Assembly: GCA_029550925.1 (NCBI GenBank)
Contig: JAKPGL010000130.1
Coordinates: forward strand, 1-64,000
From: Planctomycetota bacterium
GTDB lineage: Bacteria; Planctomycetota; Planctomycetia; Pirellulales; Thermoguttaceae
Length of the DNA: 64,000 nt
Direction: 5' to 3'
Of the stretch, positions 48,884 through 58,707 are shown one piece after another. A program made the position numbers and the translations under genes. Each line of letters starts with the position of its first letter. Within the stretch, counting starts at the first letter, position 1. Below the pieces are notes generated by a model. It had not been told where the DNA came from. It did no database searches and saw nothing but the letters and a program-made list of their open reading frames with translations.

Positions 48884-49108
48884 GGTTTGCGTCTCTAGGC
48901 CAAAAGGGAAAAAGTTCTTTTTTTCTATTAAACATTCAGTTTACCAAGAATAAACATTTCGGAAAAGTCCTTTCCCCCCCGCTGGAGTGGGGCAAGAGAA
49001 GTCCTAATTGTAAGTGAATACTTACTTTCTTTGCCCCCCCTACCCTCCCCTGCCCCGCATCCATCCTACCGGCTGTTCGTCGGAACGCCGTCTGTCCTGC
49101 CGGCGGTG

Positions 49109-49204
49109 TGTAACGTCGGCTGTTAGCCGGCGAGGTAGCGCCCGCTGTTAGCGGGCGGATGACTCAGGCTAGACAGCCTAAGTTACGTAACGCCCGCTGT
49201 TAGG
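49109..49204. repeat. Mosaic palindromic repeat block abutting glycosyltransferase stop
   Basis: CGTCGGCTGTTAGCCGGCG, CGCCCGCTGTTAGCGGGCG, ACTCAGGCTAGACAGCCTAAGTTACGTAA. Confidence 0.88.
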
Positions 49205-50366
49205 TGCTGTTCGCTCGCAGCAGTTCCTCATACAACGCCCGCAATTGGTCTGTCATCCGTTCATGCCGAAACTGTTCCACGCATCGGCGTCGGCCTTCCT
49301 CGCCCAGTCGGGCACGAAGCTCCGGATCACCGGCTAATCGGACCACTGCCCCGGCCAATCCCTCGACATCTTTCGGCCGGACTAAGTATCCGGTCTGGTC
49401 TGGCAGGACCACCTCCCGGGCGCCGTCAATATCGAAGCTGACCACGGGCCGACCCACTAACAAAGCCTGCGGCAGCGCCCTGGCAAGCCCTTCGCGTAGG
49501 CTCCCATGCACCAGAATATCCATCGCACCGATCCACCGGGGGATTTCTTCCGGCGGCACGAGTCCCACAAGCCGAAAATAGTCGGCCAGTCCTGCTTGTC
49601 GAATTTGCTGCTCGATGTTCGGCCTGAGGATGCCGTCGCCGATCAGAAGGAACCGGACCTGCGGGTTGTGGGCGAGGATTTTCGGGGCGGCAGCCAGCAG
49701 ATATTCATGGCCTTTGAGATAGAAAAGTCGAGCGATTTTGCCCACCACGATATGTTCCGGTCCCCAGCCCAGCCGGGCCCGGTATTCCGCTCGAAACGGG
49801 TCCGCCTCCAGGAAAGGTTCTACTTCCATGCCGCTGTAAACGGTTCGGCATTTTTCCCGGGGGGCGACGTTGGCCTGGACCAATTGGTCGGCCAAGGCGT
49901 CAGCCACACAGACCAGCCGATGGCATCGTCGGGCCGCCCACCGCTCACAAGCCTGAAAAAACCATCTCGCCAAACCCGACTGATAGGGATGAAACGGCGC
50001 TCCGTGGACCGTATGCACAATGGCCGGTGTCCGAAGTTGCCAGGCAACGGCCCGACCCAGCAGGCCCGCTTTGGCGCTATGGGTGTGGACCACATCGGGC
50101 CGAAATCGCCGGATGATCTGCCGCAGGGCCAGGTAACTGACCACATCCCGCCACGGATGGATCGGCCGACATAGGCTCGGCAGCAGCAGCATGGGGACTC
50201 CCCCTGCCCTGGCCCGCTCCACCAGACTTCCTTCCGGTCCTTCCGGCGGTCCGGTTACCAGAAGCACCTGGTCGCCGTATTGGCGCAGCAGGTCCTCGCA
50301 GGTGAGCAAGGTATTCTCCTGCGCTCCGCCGAGGATCAGACGTGTGATGATATGAACGACCCGCAT
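49200..50366 (-). CDS. Glycosyltransferase family 4-like protein
   Basis: MRVVHIITRLILGGAQENTLL; HTHSAKAGLLGR; KIARLFYLKGHEYLLAAAPKI; GSLREGLARALPQAL. Confidence 0.92.
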   Translation of the reverse strand: MRVVHIITRLILGGAQENTLLTCEDLLRQYGDQVLLVTGPPEGPEGSLVERARAGGVPMLLLPSLCRPIHPWRDVVSYLALRQIIRRFRPDVVHTHSAKAGLLGRAVAWQLRTPAIVHTVHGAPFHPYQSGLARWFFQACERWAARRCHRLVCVADALADQLVQANVAPREKCRTVYSGMEVEPFLEADPFRAEYRARLGWGPEHIVVGKIARLFYLKGHEYLLAAAPKILAHNPQVRFLLIGDGILRPNIEQQIRQAGLADYFRLVGLVPPEEIPRWIGAMDILVHGSLREGLARALPQALLVGRPVVSFDIDGAREVVLPDQTGYLVRPKDVEGLAGAVVRLAGDPELRARLGEEGRRRCVEQFRHERMTDQLRALYEELLRANST

Positions 50367-50383
50367 AGGTTCCTTAGGATTCC

Positions 50384-50571
50384 GTAACACTTCAGCCGAG
50401 CGAGAAGATTTCGCCTCTCCCCTCCGTGGGAGAGGCCGGCGAGCGAAGCTCGCCGGGTGAGGGGGAGAAAAAGTGTTTCCTGTTTCTCTCGGTCCCCCTC
50501 ACCCTTACCCTCTTGGAGCCATGGGGAGAGGGCGAGAGAGATAGGCCCCCTCCATTCGGCTGAACTGTTAC
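50384..50571. repeat. MITE-like element
   Basis: GTAACACTTCAGCCGAGCG / CCATTCGGCTGAACTGTTAC inverted ends. Confidence 0.7.
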
Positions 50572-50610
50572 AGGTTCCATTGTACCGCAGAAGAAGCAGA
50601 GACCCCAGAT

Positions 50611-50683
50611 GCGCCCGCTGTTAGCGGGCGCATGACTCAGCCTGGACAGGCTAAGCTACGTGTCGCTTAGCCTGTCCAGCCTG
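50611..50683. repeat. Mosaic palindromic repeat block
   Basis: GCGCCCGCTGTTAGCGGGCGC, CTCAGCCTGGACAGGCTAAGC and inverted TTAGCCTGTCCAGCCTGAG. Confidence 0.85.
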
Positions 50684-50741
50684 AGGAGAAAGTCCGGACA
50701 TAGACATTACAACGGCGATGGGGGTTGGGGAGGCGCCGGTT

Positions 50742-51704
50742 TTATTTTTCACTTTGCCAGCTCTGCGATCTTTCCGGCGAAAAACCGGAGGGCGGATCGA
50801 ACCGGACGTAGAGCAGGTAGAGGCCTTCGGGCGGAGCGGTTTTGCCGGCGGCGGAGCGGTTTCGGGCGGCCAGGACTTCGGCCAGCCACTCCGGAGGGCG
50901 TTTTCCGCGGCCTACTTCGACCAGCGTACCGACGATGGCCCGCACCATGTGATACAAAAATCCATTTCCTTCTACTTCCACGACGACCAAGTCCCCCCCC
51001 TGCCCTGCCCTCCCCTGGGGAACGACGAAATCGCCGAAGTCGAGCGACTTTTGCTCCGGGACCGACGCTCTGCCGGACGTTTCTACGCTGGGAACTGGGC
51101 AACCCAGGCTGCAGAGCAGTACAGGGTCTTGGAGCGGCGTCCAACGGGGGCTTCCCCTCTGCCCTGCCCCGCACCGACGCACCGAAACGTCAAACAGGGT
51201 CCGGATCGTATCCAGCCGAGGCGAACCGCGGGATTGAAAACTGGCAAAGTCATGGGTTCCCACCAGCCGTTGACCGGCCTGGTGCATGGCCCACGCATCG
51301 AGCCGATAGTCCATCTGCCATGCATAGCGCCGCAGAAAAATATGTCGGATCGGACCGTCATAAATAAGATACCGATACCGTTTGGCCGCGGCGTCTCGGC
51401 TAGGCCGAAACCCAGCCGACGCTTCTTCTATCTGAAGGATCGCTACATCCGCCGGCAGTAGGGCGTTCATAGCCCGGAGGAGTTCTTCGGCCGTAAACCG
51501 GGCGTCCAGCGTGAAGGCGGCTACCTGGCCGAGTGCATGGACGCCTGTATCGGTTCGGCTGGCGCCCCGGACCCGCACCGACTGGCCCGTGAGTTGCCGA
51601 AGCACCACCTCCAGCACTCCCTGCACGGTTCGTTGTCCCGGCTGAAGCTGCCAGCCTGTAAAGCAGCTCCCATCGTAGGCCAAGGTGATCTTAAAGGTGG
51701 GCAT
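50742..51704 (-). CDS. truA: tRNA pseudouridine synthase A with ~59-aa in-frame insertion
   Basis: KITLAYDGSCFTGWQLQPGQRTVQGVLE; GASRTDTGVHALGQVAAF; DFASFQSRGSP; GFLYHMVRAIVGTLVEVGRG. Confidence 0.93.
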   Translation of the reverse strand: MPTFKITLAYDGSCFTGWQLQPGQRTVQGVLEVVLRQLTGQSVRVRGASRTDTGVHALGQVAAFTLDARFTAEELLRAMNALLPADVAILQIEEASAGFRPSRDAAAKRYRYLIYDGPIRHIFLRRYAWQMDYRLDAWAMHQAGQRLVGTHDFASFQSRGSPRLDTIRTLFDVSVRRCGAGQRGSPRWTPLQDPVLLCSLGCPVPSVETSGRASVPEQKSLDFGDFVVPQGRAGQGGDLVVVEVEGNGFLYHMVRAIVGTLVEVGRGKRPPEWLAEVLAARNRSAAGKTAPPEGLYLLYVRFDPPSGFSPERSQSWQSEK

Positions 51705-51910
51705 CGCTCCGCCTACATCGAACAGCTTTTAGGCTTCCTTGGGATAGATTCCACTCGGCTCCCCTGCCCTGCCCCGACTTAAACCCCGTGTATGGAGGCC
51801 CCGTCCAGGTAAACCATTTGCTGGGATCGTTTGCCCAACCGTTTTTTAGGGATCGGTCCTGTCCTAGGACGTTGGACGGCCTTAGAGCGCGGCTTGGAGG
51901 CGTGGAAACC

Positions 51911-52939
51911 TTAGGATGCGGCCCTAGCCAGCACACCGGCTTCTTTCAGCAGCAGTTCCGCGATCTGCACGGCGTTGGTAGCGGCGCCTTTGCGCAGATT
52001 GTCGCTCACGCACCAGAAGACCAGCCCGTTGGGGTGCGAAAGGTCTTCCCGCACTCGACCGATGAACACTTCATCACGCCCTGTGCATGTCATCGGCATC
52101 GGGTATTGTTTCTTGTCGATGTCGTCGATCACCACGATGCCGGGAAACCGCCGCCAAAGTTCCCGGGCCTCTTCGACGGACAGCTTCCGCTCCGTTTCCA
52201 CCACGATCGTCTCGCTGTGGCAGTTGCTAACCGGTATTCGGACCGTCGTGGCGCAGACTTGGATCGACTCGTCTTCCAGGATTTTGCGGGTCTCCAGGAC
52301 CATTTTCATCTCTTCGGAGGTATAGCCCTTATGTTTCGGCGAGCCGATCTGCGGAATGCAGTTGAAGGCGATCGGATATGGGAAACATTCGTACTGATAG
52401 GCTTGACCAGCCAGGGCGGCCCGCGTGCCGCCTTCCAGGTCCCGGCTGCCGACCACGCCGGCCCCGCTGACGGCCTGATAGGTGCTGACGATCACCCGCC
52501 GTACCCGGGCCGCATCATGCAGCGGCTTTAACGCTACGACCATCTGCGTGGTCGAGCAATTGGGGCTGGCAATAATCCCCTGATGACGCCGAATGGCATG
52601 GGGATTGACTTCCGGGATCACCAGCGGCACCTTCGGGTCCATCCGCCAATAGCCGCTTTCATCGACCACCACACAACCCCGCCGCACCGCCTCCGGGATA
52701 TAATCCCTAGCTACCTCGTCCGGGGTGCTGGAGATGATCAGGTCGATGCCGTCCAGGGCTTCCGGACGAAGTTCTTCGACCACCACCTCTCGGCCGTCAA
52801 AGGGGAGTTTTTTTCCGGCGGAATTCCGAGAGGCAAAAAAGCGGATATTTTTATACGGCAAACGGCGGGCCTCGATGATTTCTCGGATCAACCTTCCTAC
52901 GGCGCCTGTGGCGCCCACAACGGCGAGTGTTTCAAACAC
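51911..52939 (-). CDS. asd: Aspartate-semialdehyde dehydrogenase
   Basis: VVGATGAVGRLI; ASPNCSTTQMVVALKPLHDAA; STYQAVSGAG. Confidence 0.95.
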   Translation of the reverse strand: MFETLAVVGATGAVGRLIREIIEARRLPYKNIRFFASRNSAGKKLPFDGREVVVEELRPEALDGIDLIISSTPDEVARDYIPEAVRRGCVVVDESGYWRMDPKVPLVIPEVNPHAIRRHQGIIASPNCSTTQMVVALKPLHDAARVRRVIVSTYQAVSGAGVVGSRDLEGGTRAALAGQAYQYECFPYPIAFNCIPQIGSPKHKGYTSEEMKMVLETRKILEDESIQVCATTVRIPVSNCHSETIVVETERKLSVEEARELWRRFPGIVVIDDIDKKQYPMPMTCTGRDEVFIGRVREDLSHPNGLVFWCVSDNLRKGAATNAVQIAELLLKEAGVLARAAS

Positions 52940-53191
52940 GTCTTTTCACCTCCCAGGGCAAATCATGAACATTCCAAAACAGAACCCATTTCCAATAGTG
53001 CCGGTCTGCCTGCTCTTTCTCGGAAACGGCTGAAAAATCCAAGACTTTTTACTATAATCCGGAGAATCACTCTCGGCAAGAGCAGAGACCAGACCAAAGC
53101 CCCCACCTTTCGGGGGATTGCGTGGCGTCGATCGTGGTTGCCATTGGACGAAACCCTCGGAGTAGAGAAAACCATAGGAGACTCACCTGCC

Positions 53192-53989
53192 ATGAAAACC
53201 AATCCGGTCAAACAGAAACTTCGTCGGGGGGAGCCCAGTTTCGGTACCTGGCTTTCGTTGGGCCAGTTGCAGGCGGCGCGGATTTTGGCCCGCAGCGGCT
53301 GGGACTGGCTCACCCTGGACATGGAGCATGGGCCGTTCGATTGGTCGGAGGCGGCTGCCGTGTGTGCGGCGGTGGCCGACGCCGGCTGTGTCCCCCTGAT
53401 CCGGGTACCGGAAGGAAGCGTCCCCTACATCAAACGGGCTTTGGATGTCGGGGCCTGGGGCATTGTCGTGCCGATGGTCGAAACGGTCGAGCAGGCCCGG
53501 CTGGCCATCCAAGCGGCCAAATATCCCCCCGAAGGCATCCGAAGCGCCGGCGGCGGCATGCACGCCCTGAACTTCCAAGCCGGGCTGGAAGAATATTATC
53601 GCCAGGCCAACCAGGAGATTCTCGTCATCCTCCAGATCGAAAGCCCCCTGGGCGTCCAAAACACCGAGGCCATCTGCCAACTGCCCGGTTTTGATGCCCT
53701 GTTTATCGGGCCGAACGATTTGCGATTCCGGATGCGTCGGCCTGACGGCCAATTTCCCAGCCCGGAGGAGTTGGAATCGGCCATCCAGCAGGTGGTGGAC
53801 ATCGGTCGAAAGACCGGTCGGCCCACCGGCATCCATGCGATGGACCCGGCCGAGGCCCAACGCCGAACCGAGCAGGGAATGCAGTTTCTGGCCGTCGGAA
53901 GCGACCTGAGGATGCTGGCCTTGCAAAACGCCGCCTGGTGCGCCGCCCTTTGGCCCACCCGCCCCTTCACCGACCTGGCCCGGTATTAA
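53192..53989 (+). CDS. HpcH/HpaI-type aldolase
   Basis: GTWLSLGQLQAARILARSGWDWLTLDMEHGPFDW; LIRVPEG; GIVVPMVETVEQA; LQIESPLGVQN. Start 53192. Confidence 0.92.
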   Translation: MKTNPVKQKLRRGEPSFGTWLSLGQLQAARILARSGWDWLTLDMEHGPFDWSEAAAVCAAVADAGCVPLIRVPEGSVPYIKRALDVGAWGIVVPMVETVEQARLAIQAAKYPPEGIRSAGGGMHALNFQAGLEEYYRQANQEILVILQIESPLGVQNTEAICQLPGFDALFIGPNDLRFRMRRPDGQFPSPEELESAIQQVVDIGRKTGRPTGIHAMDPAEAQRRTEQGMQFLAVGSDLRMLALQNAAWCAALWPTRPFTDLARY

Positions 53990-53991
53990 AA
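53884..53991. repeat. Left copy of 108-bp perfect direct repeat flanking cargo segment 2
   Basis: Identical by eye, base for base, to 58590-58697; covers the aldolase 3' end and stop codon. Confidence 0.97.
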
Positions 53992-54263
53992 GAAAAGCTT
54001 CCTTGTTTATGGTGGAGACTGCCAGGGACAGTTTACATGTTTGCATTCTTTTGGACTTTACTGGGACTGCTAGGCTTCCCTAAAAAGCCACCGTTAGGGA
54101 AAGAGAAGGAGTTTGTTTCCTTCTATCTGGAGGGGGCTATCCTAGTGCGCTGGAATGCAGACGGAAATGTCATTGGAAACAGCGGTTGAAAGGGAGTGGG
54201 TGAAATAAGATAACCGACTGGGGGTGGCAGATCTATGGACCTTTTGAACAAGGAGACATAGGA

Positions 54264-55445
54264 ATGCGGAAGATGATGTTTTACAGCACACTCTTTCTGA
54301 CGGCGTTCACGATAGGAATCGGTCTTTGGGCGGCCGAAGCGATTGCTCGCTGGGAGGTCAAACAACCGGCCCCCTACGACGGCAAACAGGCAGATATGTC
54401 CAAGCCCGTTAAGATATTCATCTTCATGGGGCAGTCCAACATGCTTGGGTTTGGCCTAGTGCCGGGGATGGACGTGAAAGGATCCTTGGGATACTACTGC
54501 AAGAAGGAGAAAAAGTATCCGTTCCTGTTGGACCAGCAGGGCAACTGGGTCCTACGGAAGGATGTGCGATGTGTGCTTTGGATAACTGCCAACTCTGGGC
54601 CTGCCAAAGTGGATTGGCTTCAGCCGGGATTTGGCGCCAGGCCGCAATTTATAGGGCCTGAATTAGGGTTTGGCTATGTGGTGGGCAATGCGGTGGAGGC
54701 GCCGGTGCTTTTGATAAAAGCCTGTATTGGGAATCGGAGCTTGGGCTGGGACTATCTGCCGCCTGGCAGCCAGCGGTTTGCCAGCGTCCGAAAGGATAGA
54801 AGCGGGGTAGAGAAGACTTTTGTATATGCTGGCTATAAGGACCGGCCGCCTTTTTGGGAGATGGACAAGGCGCAAGGACTAGCTACCCCGCCCCCTCCAT
54901 GGCTGGGAAAGGATGGAAAACCGATCGATTGGTATGCCGGCAAACAGTATGACGACGATGTGGCGAAGGCCAAGGCGGTCTTGGCAGATATCGGCAAGTA
55001 CTATCCTGGGGCCGATAGCTATGAGATTGCTGGCTTTGTCTGGTTCCAGGGGCATAAGGATCAGGATCCTGTATATGCCAGCCGGTATGAACAAAATCTC
55101 GCCAACTTGATCAAGGCCCTTCGCAAGGAGTTCAATGCTCCTAAGGTTCCGTTCGTGCTGGCCACTGGTTGTGGCAATCCTGGAACCGAGGGCTTTGGGT
55201 TGAAGATTGCCGATGCTCAACTTGCGATGAATGATGCGAATAAATACCCGGAGTTTGCGGGCAACGTAACGTGTGTGGACGCTCGGGGGTTCTGGCCCAA
55301 ACCGGAAGAATCTCCCAGCAAACAGGGCTACCATTACTACTGGAATGCGGCCACTTACATGGATGTGGGGTTATCGCTCGGCTGGGCCATGGTAGAGCTA
55401 TTAAATAAGGAAAGAGCTAATATAGAAAGGGGCAAGAATGAATGA
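54264..55445 (+). CDS. Sialate O-acetylesterase-like (SASA domain) protein
   Basis: VKIFIFMGQSNMLGFG; GPELGFGYVVG; GFVWFQGHKD. Confidence 0.88.
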   Translation: MRKMMFYSTLFLTAFTIGIGLWAAEAIARWEVKQPAPYDGKQADMSKPVKIFIFMGQSNMLGFGLVPGMDVKGSLGYYCKKEKKYPFLLDQQGNWVLRKDVRCVLWITANSGPAKVDWLQPGFGARPQFIGPELGFGYVVGNAVEAPVLLIKACIGNRSLGWDYLPPGSQRFASVRKDRSGVEKTFVYAGYKDRPPFWEMDKAQGLATPPPPWLGKDGKPIDWYAGKQYDDDVAKAKAVLADIGKYYPGADSYEIAGFVWFQGHKDQDPVYASRYEQNLANLIKALRKEFNAPKVPFVLATGCGNPGTEGFGLKIADAQLAMNDANKYPEFAGNVTCVDARGFWPKPEESPSKQGYHYYWNAATYMDVGLSLGWAMVELLNKERANIERGKNE

Positions 55446-55471
55446 TCAAAAGGTCCTTATCGGAAGAAAGG

Positions 55472-56770
55472 ATGGAATCTATGAGTAAGCAGTCTCCCCT
55501 GAGCCGACGGCAGTTTCTCCGTAACTCTGCCTATGCTGGTGCAGGTGTGGCGGCCGGGCAATGGTTGGCTCCGGCAGTGCTATCTGCCCCCTCTCCTTCC
55601 AAGGTGCTTGGCATCGGGTGCATTGGCCTGGGTACCCGGGGCGGCGATCTGATCAATGCCGTCGTGCATATCCCCGACGTCAAAGTAACAGCAGTCTGTG
55701 ATGTCTATGCACCCCATCGGCAGAAAGGGGTTCAACGCAGCCAAAATCCCGATGTAAAAGCCTATGTGGATTACCGAGAGTTGCTGGCCGATCCGAATGT
55801 CGATGCCGTCATCATCGCTACGCCCGACCACTGGCACTGCCAGATGGTGGTGGATGCCGCCAAAGCGGGCAAACATATCTATTGCGAGAAAGGATTCTGC
55901 CGGACCCTAGACGAGGCCAAGCGGATGCGGGAGGCGCTGAAACGCAGCGGAGTGGTCTTTCAACTGAGCCACCAGGCACGTCAGTCCACTTGTGCTTTCC
56001 AGGCGAGAGAACTGCTGGCCCAAGGGATTCTCGGCCCCATCAGCTTGGTCCGCACTGGCCGATTCAAGGCTTCGGATCCTGAGCATCCCAATTGGCGATG
56101 GTACGGCTACTATGATCAATGGGAGCGACCGGACCCAGCAAAAGTGATTAAGGAACTGAATTGGGAGCTATGGTTGGGACCGGCGCCGAAAATCCCCTGG
56201 AACGAACGCCACTTCTGGCATTGGCGGTGTTATTGGGCCTATGGGACCGGTTATGCCGGCGACCTCTTGTCGCACGAGATGGACTTCGTGCAGTATCTTC
56301 TGGAGCATGGAATTCCAGACACCTGCATTTGCACGGGGATGATTTCGCTTCTTCGAGATGATCGGGAAGTGCCGGACACATGGTCTACCATCTACGAGTT
56401 TGAAAGGCTTGGCCGGACCGTCACCTTTATTGGGAGCATGAATACCGGTCAAGCCAAACAGCCTGTGGAAATCTGCGGCCGAGAGGCCACCCTTCGTTTT
56501 GACGATATTGCCCACAATGTAACTCGTTTCCAGATCATCCCTGAGGAGCATGACGCCCGGACGGATTTGCCTAAAGGATACGACTGGAAAAAGACGCCCA
56601 AGCAGCCCAATCACATGGAAGACTGGATCAATTGCATCCGAAATGGCGGCGCTCCGAAATGCTCCACCGACGAGGCGTTCGTGGAAGCGGCCACCTCTCT
56701 GATGTCGCTGATATCGTACCAACAAGGCCGCAAAGTCCGATGGGACCCCGTGCGGGAAGAAATTGTCTAA
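55472..56770 (+). CDS. Gfo/Idh/MocA-family oxidoreductase with Tat signal
   Basis: SRRQFLRNSAYAGAG; IGCIGLGTRGGDLINA; EKGFCRTLDEAKRM. ORF opens at 55442 with ATGA overlap to preceding gene. Confidence 0.9.
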   Translation: MESMSKQSPLSRRQFLRNSAYAGAGVAAGQWLAPAVLSAPSPSKVLGIGCIGLGTRGGDLINAVVHIPDVKVTAVCDVYAPHRQKGVQRSQNPDVKAYVDYRELLADPNVDAVIIATPDHWHCQMVVDAAKAGKHIYCEKGFCRTLDEAKRMREALKRSGVVFQLSHQARQSTCAFQARELLAQGILGPISLVRTGRFKASDPEHPNWRWYGYYDQWERPDPAKVIKELNWELWLGPAPKIPWNERHFWHWRCYWAYGTGYAGDLLSHEMDFVQYLLEHGIPDTCICTGMISLLRDDREVPDTWSTIYEFERLGRTVTFIGSMNTGQAKQPVEICGREATLRFDDIAHNVTRFQIIPEEHDARTDLPKGYDWKKTPKQPNHMEDWINCIRNGGAPKCSTDEAFVEAATSLMSLISYQQGRKVRWDPVREEIV

Positions 56771-56889
56771 GAACCTTTACCGAAATGAAAACCATGGGCA
56801 GATCGCCGGCTACCCTCTACCCTTCGGAATGGGGAGGAACATTCATTTTGTTAGAGGCGATCAGCCACCGGTGAAAAGTGGAGAAAACC

Positions 56890-58566
56890 ATGAGAGTTGG
56901 AGTTCTTCTTATTGCTCTGAGTGTTCTGGTCTGCGGGGTATCGGTGGCGGAAGAAACCATACTGAAACAGGCCCCTACCGCTCAACCGGGTAAGGCAGCA
57001 TATCGGTTAGAGGGATTGCATGGGTATATTGGTTTCGGGACATCCCCTGCTCCGTCGGAGTATTGTGTGGGGATGGGATTTTATACAGCGGTTTGGCGGC
57101 TGATCGACAAGCCGCTGGCCCACTTCCAGATTGGGCTAGCCGGTTGCTGGATCCTGCCCGACAACTCCGACAATAAGGACAAGCCACTCTGCCCGGAGGG
57201 AACACTGGCGCGGCAGTGGCAGCGGCGTGGGCCTACCTGGGAAAGTGTGTTCCAAACCATCGAAGGCGGAGTGGGCTACTGGGCAGGCAACCACTTTCGT
57301 TATGGCCCCCCAAAGTTCAGCATGAACGCCACGGCCCAATGCTACGACTACGAAATCGGCTCACCCGGGTGGTCTTTCTTTTACAGCAGTCAGGCCCTAC
57401 CAGACGATCGGCTCGGTATCGCCCAGTTGAGCAACCGGCTGCTGATTCCGCCCGACGGATTGACCTTTCAGGGCAACCCGAATGGGGAATTTCTGGGATA
57501 TACCTGGATGGCCTTGCCCTTTAGCGATCCTACCTCGGGCGAGCCGCCCACCGGGGAGCAAAGTTGGACCTGTTTTTTGAGCACCGCGAATTTCAAGGGA
57601 CCTATTGCCTATTACATTCCGGAAACTTGGAGTAAGATCGGTAAACTGTTCAAATGTCCTTTCCTTTATGGCCGGGGACTTGATACCCGGCCCGGCAAGA
57701 TGCATGGCGGCGCTATGGAGATCAATACGGTTCCCCGTTTCGATGGCCAGGATGCCCGTGGAGTCCGCTATTCGAAGATCCCGAAGCTCCAGTTTCCGGT
57801 CGATGCCCAGGGCAGATCCCTGCTCGTCCAGGAGGTTACCTACTACTCAAAAGCCGCTTTGTACGATGCCTTTAAAGCATGGCGGGACGGGGGCCCAGCG
57901 TGCCCCGGACGCTTCGACCCAAAGGGTGCCTGGAAACCTACTCTGACCACACGCAGCGTGCATCTGGACCAGGCAGGCAAGAGGATCCTCGGCCTGGAAC
58001 ATTTCTTCCAAACGAAAGTCTTCGAAGGGAATGTCTGGGGGTTGCAGTGGAACGATAACCCCATCAGTCCTAAAGGAGGCTTTCCAGAGTATTTCACCTG
58101 GGAGGGCGAAAAATGCCTGCCGGTCTCGGCCGCCCAGGTCCCTAAGGATACTTATTTACACCAACAAAAATTCAAACTCGCCGGGCCCGGAGAACCCTAC
58201 AGTTCCCCAACAGCCGGTGCGTGGGCCCGGCCAGGCCCAAAACTCGGCCCATTCACTGTCCAGCTTGCCGATGGCTCCGTGGTTACCTACTCCTGGTACC
58301 GGTTCATCGATCAGCCCTCCTTTCAGCAATATCGCTGGAGCGAGGAAAAGAAGGCTAAATTGCAGGCCTTGGTCGAAAAAATCCATGCCTCTTGGCCTAT
58401 TGACCGGGATTATATGTCGCCGCTGAAACATGGAAAACTGGCTGCTCTGGATCCAGCCCTGTTGGTCAGCCCGCCCAAAGGTCTGGAGGTGGGATATGTG
58501 CCCATCGTTACCCGCCAAGAACATCGAAGTGGGCAACCTGCTCCAGCGACTAGGAACTTTCCATGA
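56890..58566 (+). CDS. Hypothetical secreted protein
   Basis: Signal peptide MRVGVLLIALSVLVCGVSVAEE; GGAG upstream of ATG 56890. Confidence 0.78.
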   Translation: MRVGVLLIALSVLVCGVSVAEETILKQAPTAQPGKAAYRLEGLHGYIGFGTSPAPSEYCVGMGFYTAVWRLIDKPLAHFQIGLAGCWILPDNSDNKDKPLCPEGTLARQWQRRGPTWESVFQTIEGGVGYWAGNHFRYGPPKFSMNATAQCYDYEIGSPGWSFFYSSQALPDDRLGIAQLSNRLLIPPDGLTFQGNPNGEFLGYTWMALPFSDPTSGEPPTGEQSWTCFLSTANFKGPIAYYIPETWSKIGKLFKCPFLYGRGLDTRPGKMHGGAMEINTVPRFDGQDARGVRYSKIPKLQFPVDAQGRSLLVQEVTYYSKAALYDAFKAWRDGGPACPGRFDPKGAWKPTLTTRSVHLDQAGKRILGLEHFFQTKVFEGNVWGLQWNDNPISPKGGFPEYFTWEGEKCLPVSAAQVPKDTYLHQQKFKLAGPGEPYSSPTAGAWARPGPKLGPFTVQLADGSVVTYSWYRFIDQPSFQQYRWSEEKKAKLQALVEKIHASWPIDRDYMSPLKHGKLAALDPALLVSPPKGLEVGYVPIVTRQEHRSGQPAPATRNFP

Positions 58567-58589
58567 AAGAGGTTGACCCAAGAAATACC

Positions 58590-58697
58590 GTTTCTGGCCG
58601 TCGGAAGCGACCTGAGGATGCTGGCCTTGCAAAACGCCGCCTGGTGCGCCGCCCTTTGGCCCACCCGCCCCTTCACCGACCTGGCCCGGTATTAAAA
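58590..58697. repeat. Right copy of 108-bp perfect direct repeat flanking cargo segment 2
   Basis: Truncated aldolase 3' end, identical to 53884-53991. Confidence 0.97.
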
Positions 58698-58707
58698 CCT
58701 TCCCCGA

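Noticed and set aside
50681-50700. CTGAGGAGAAAGTCCGGACA resembles the 5' conserved segment of RNase P RNA (GAGGAAAGTCCGG).
   Set aside because: No downstream RNase P core elements; the following sequence is the 3' end of truA and the preceding sequence is a mosaic palindromic repeat.
53992-58589. Calling cargo segment 2 an ICE, prophage or transposon.
   Set aside because: No integrase, transposase, conjugation or phage gene is visible; only the flanking direct repeat supports mobility.
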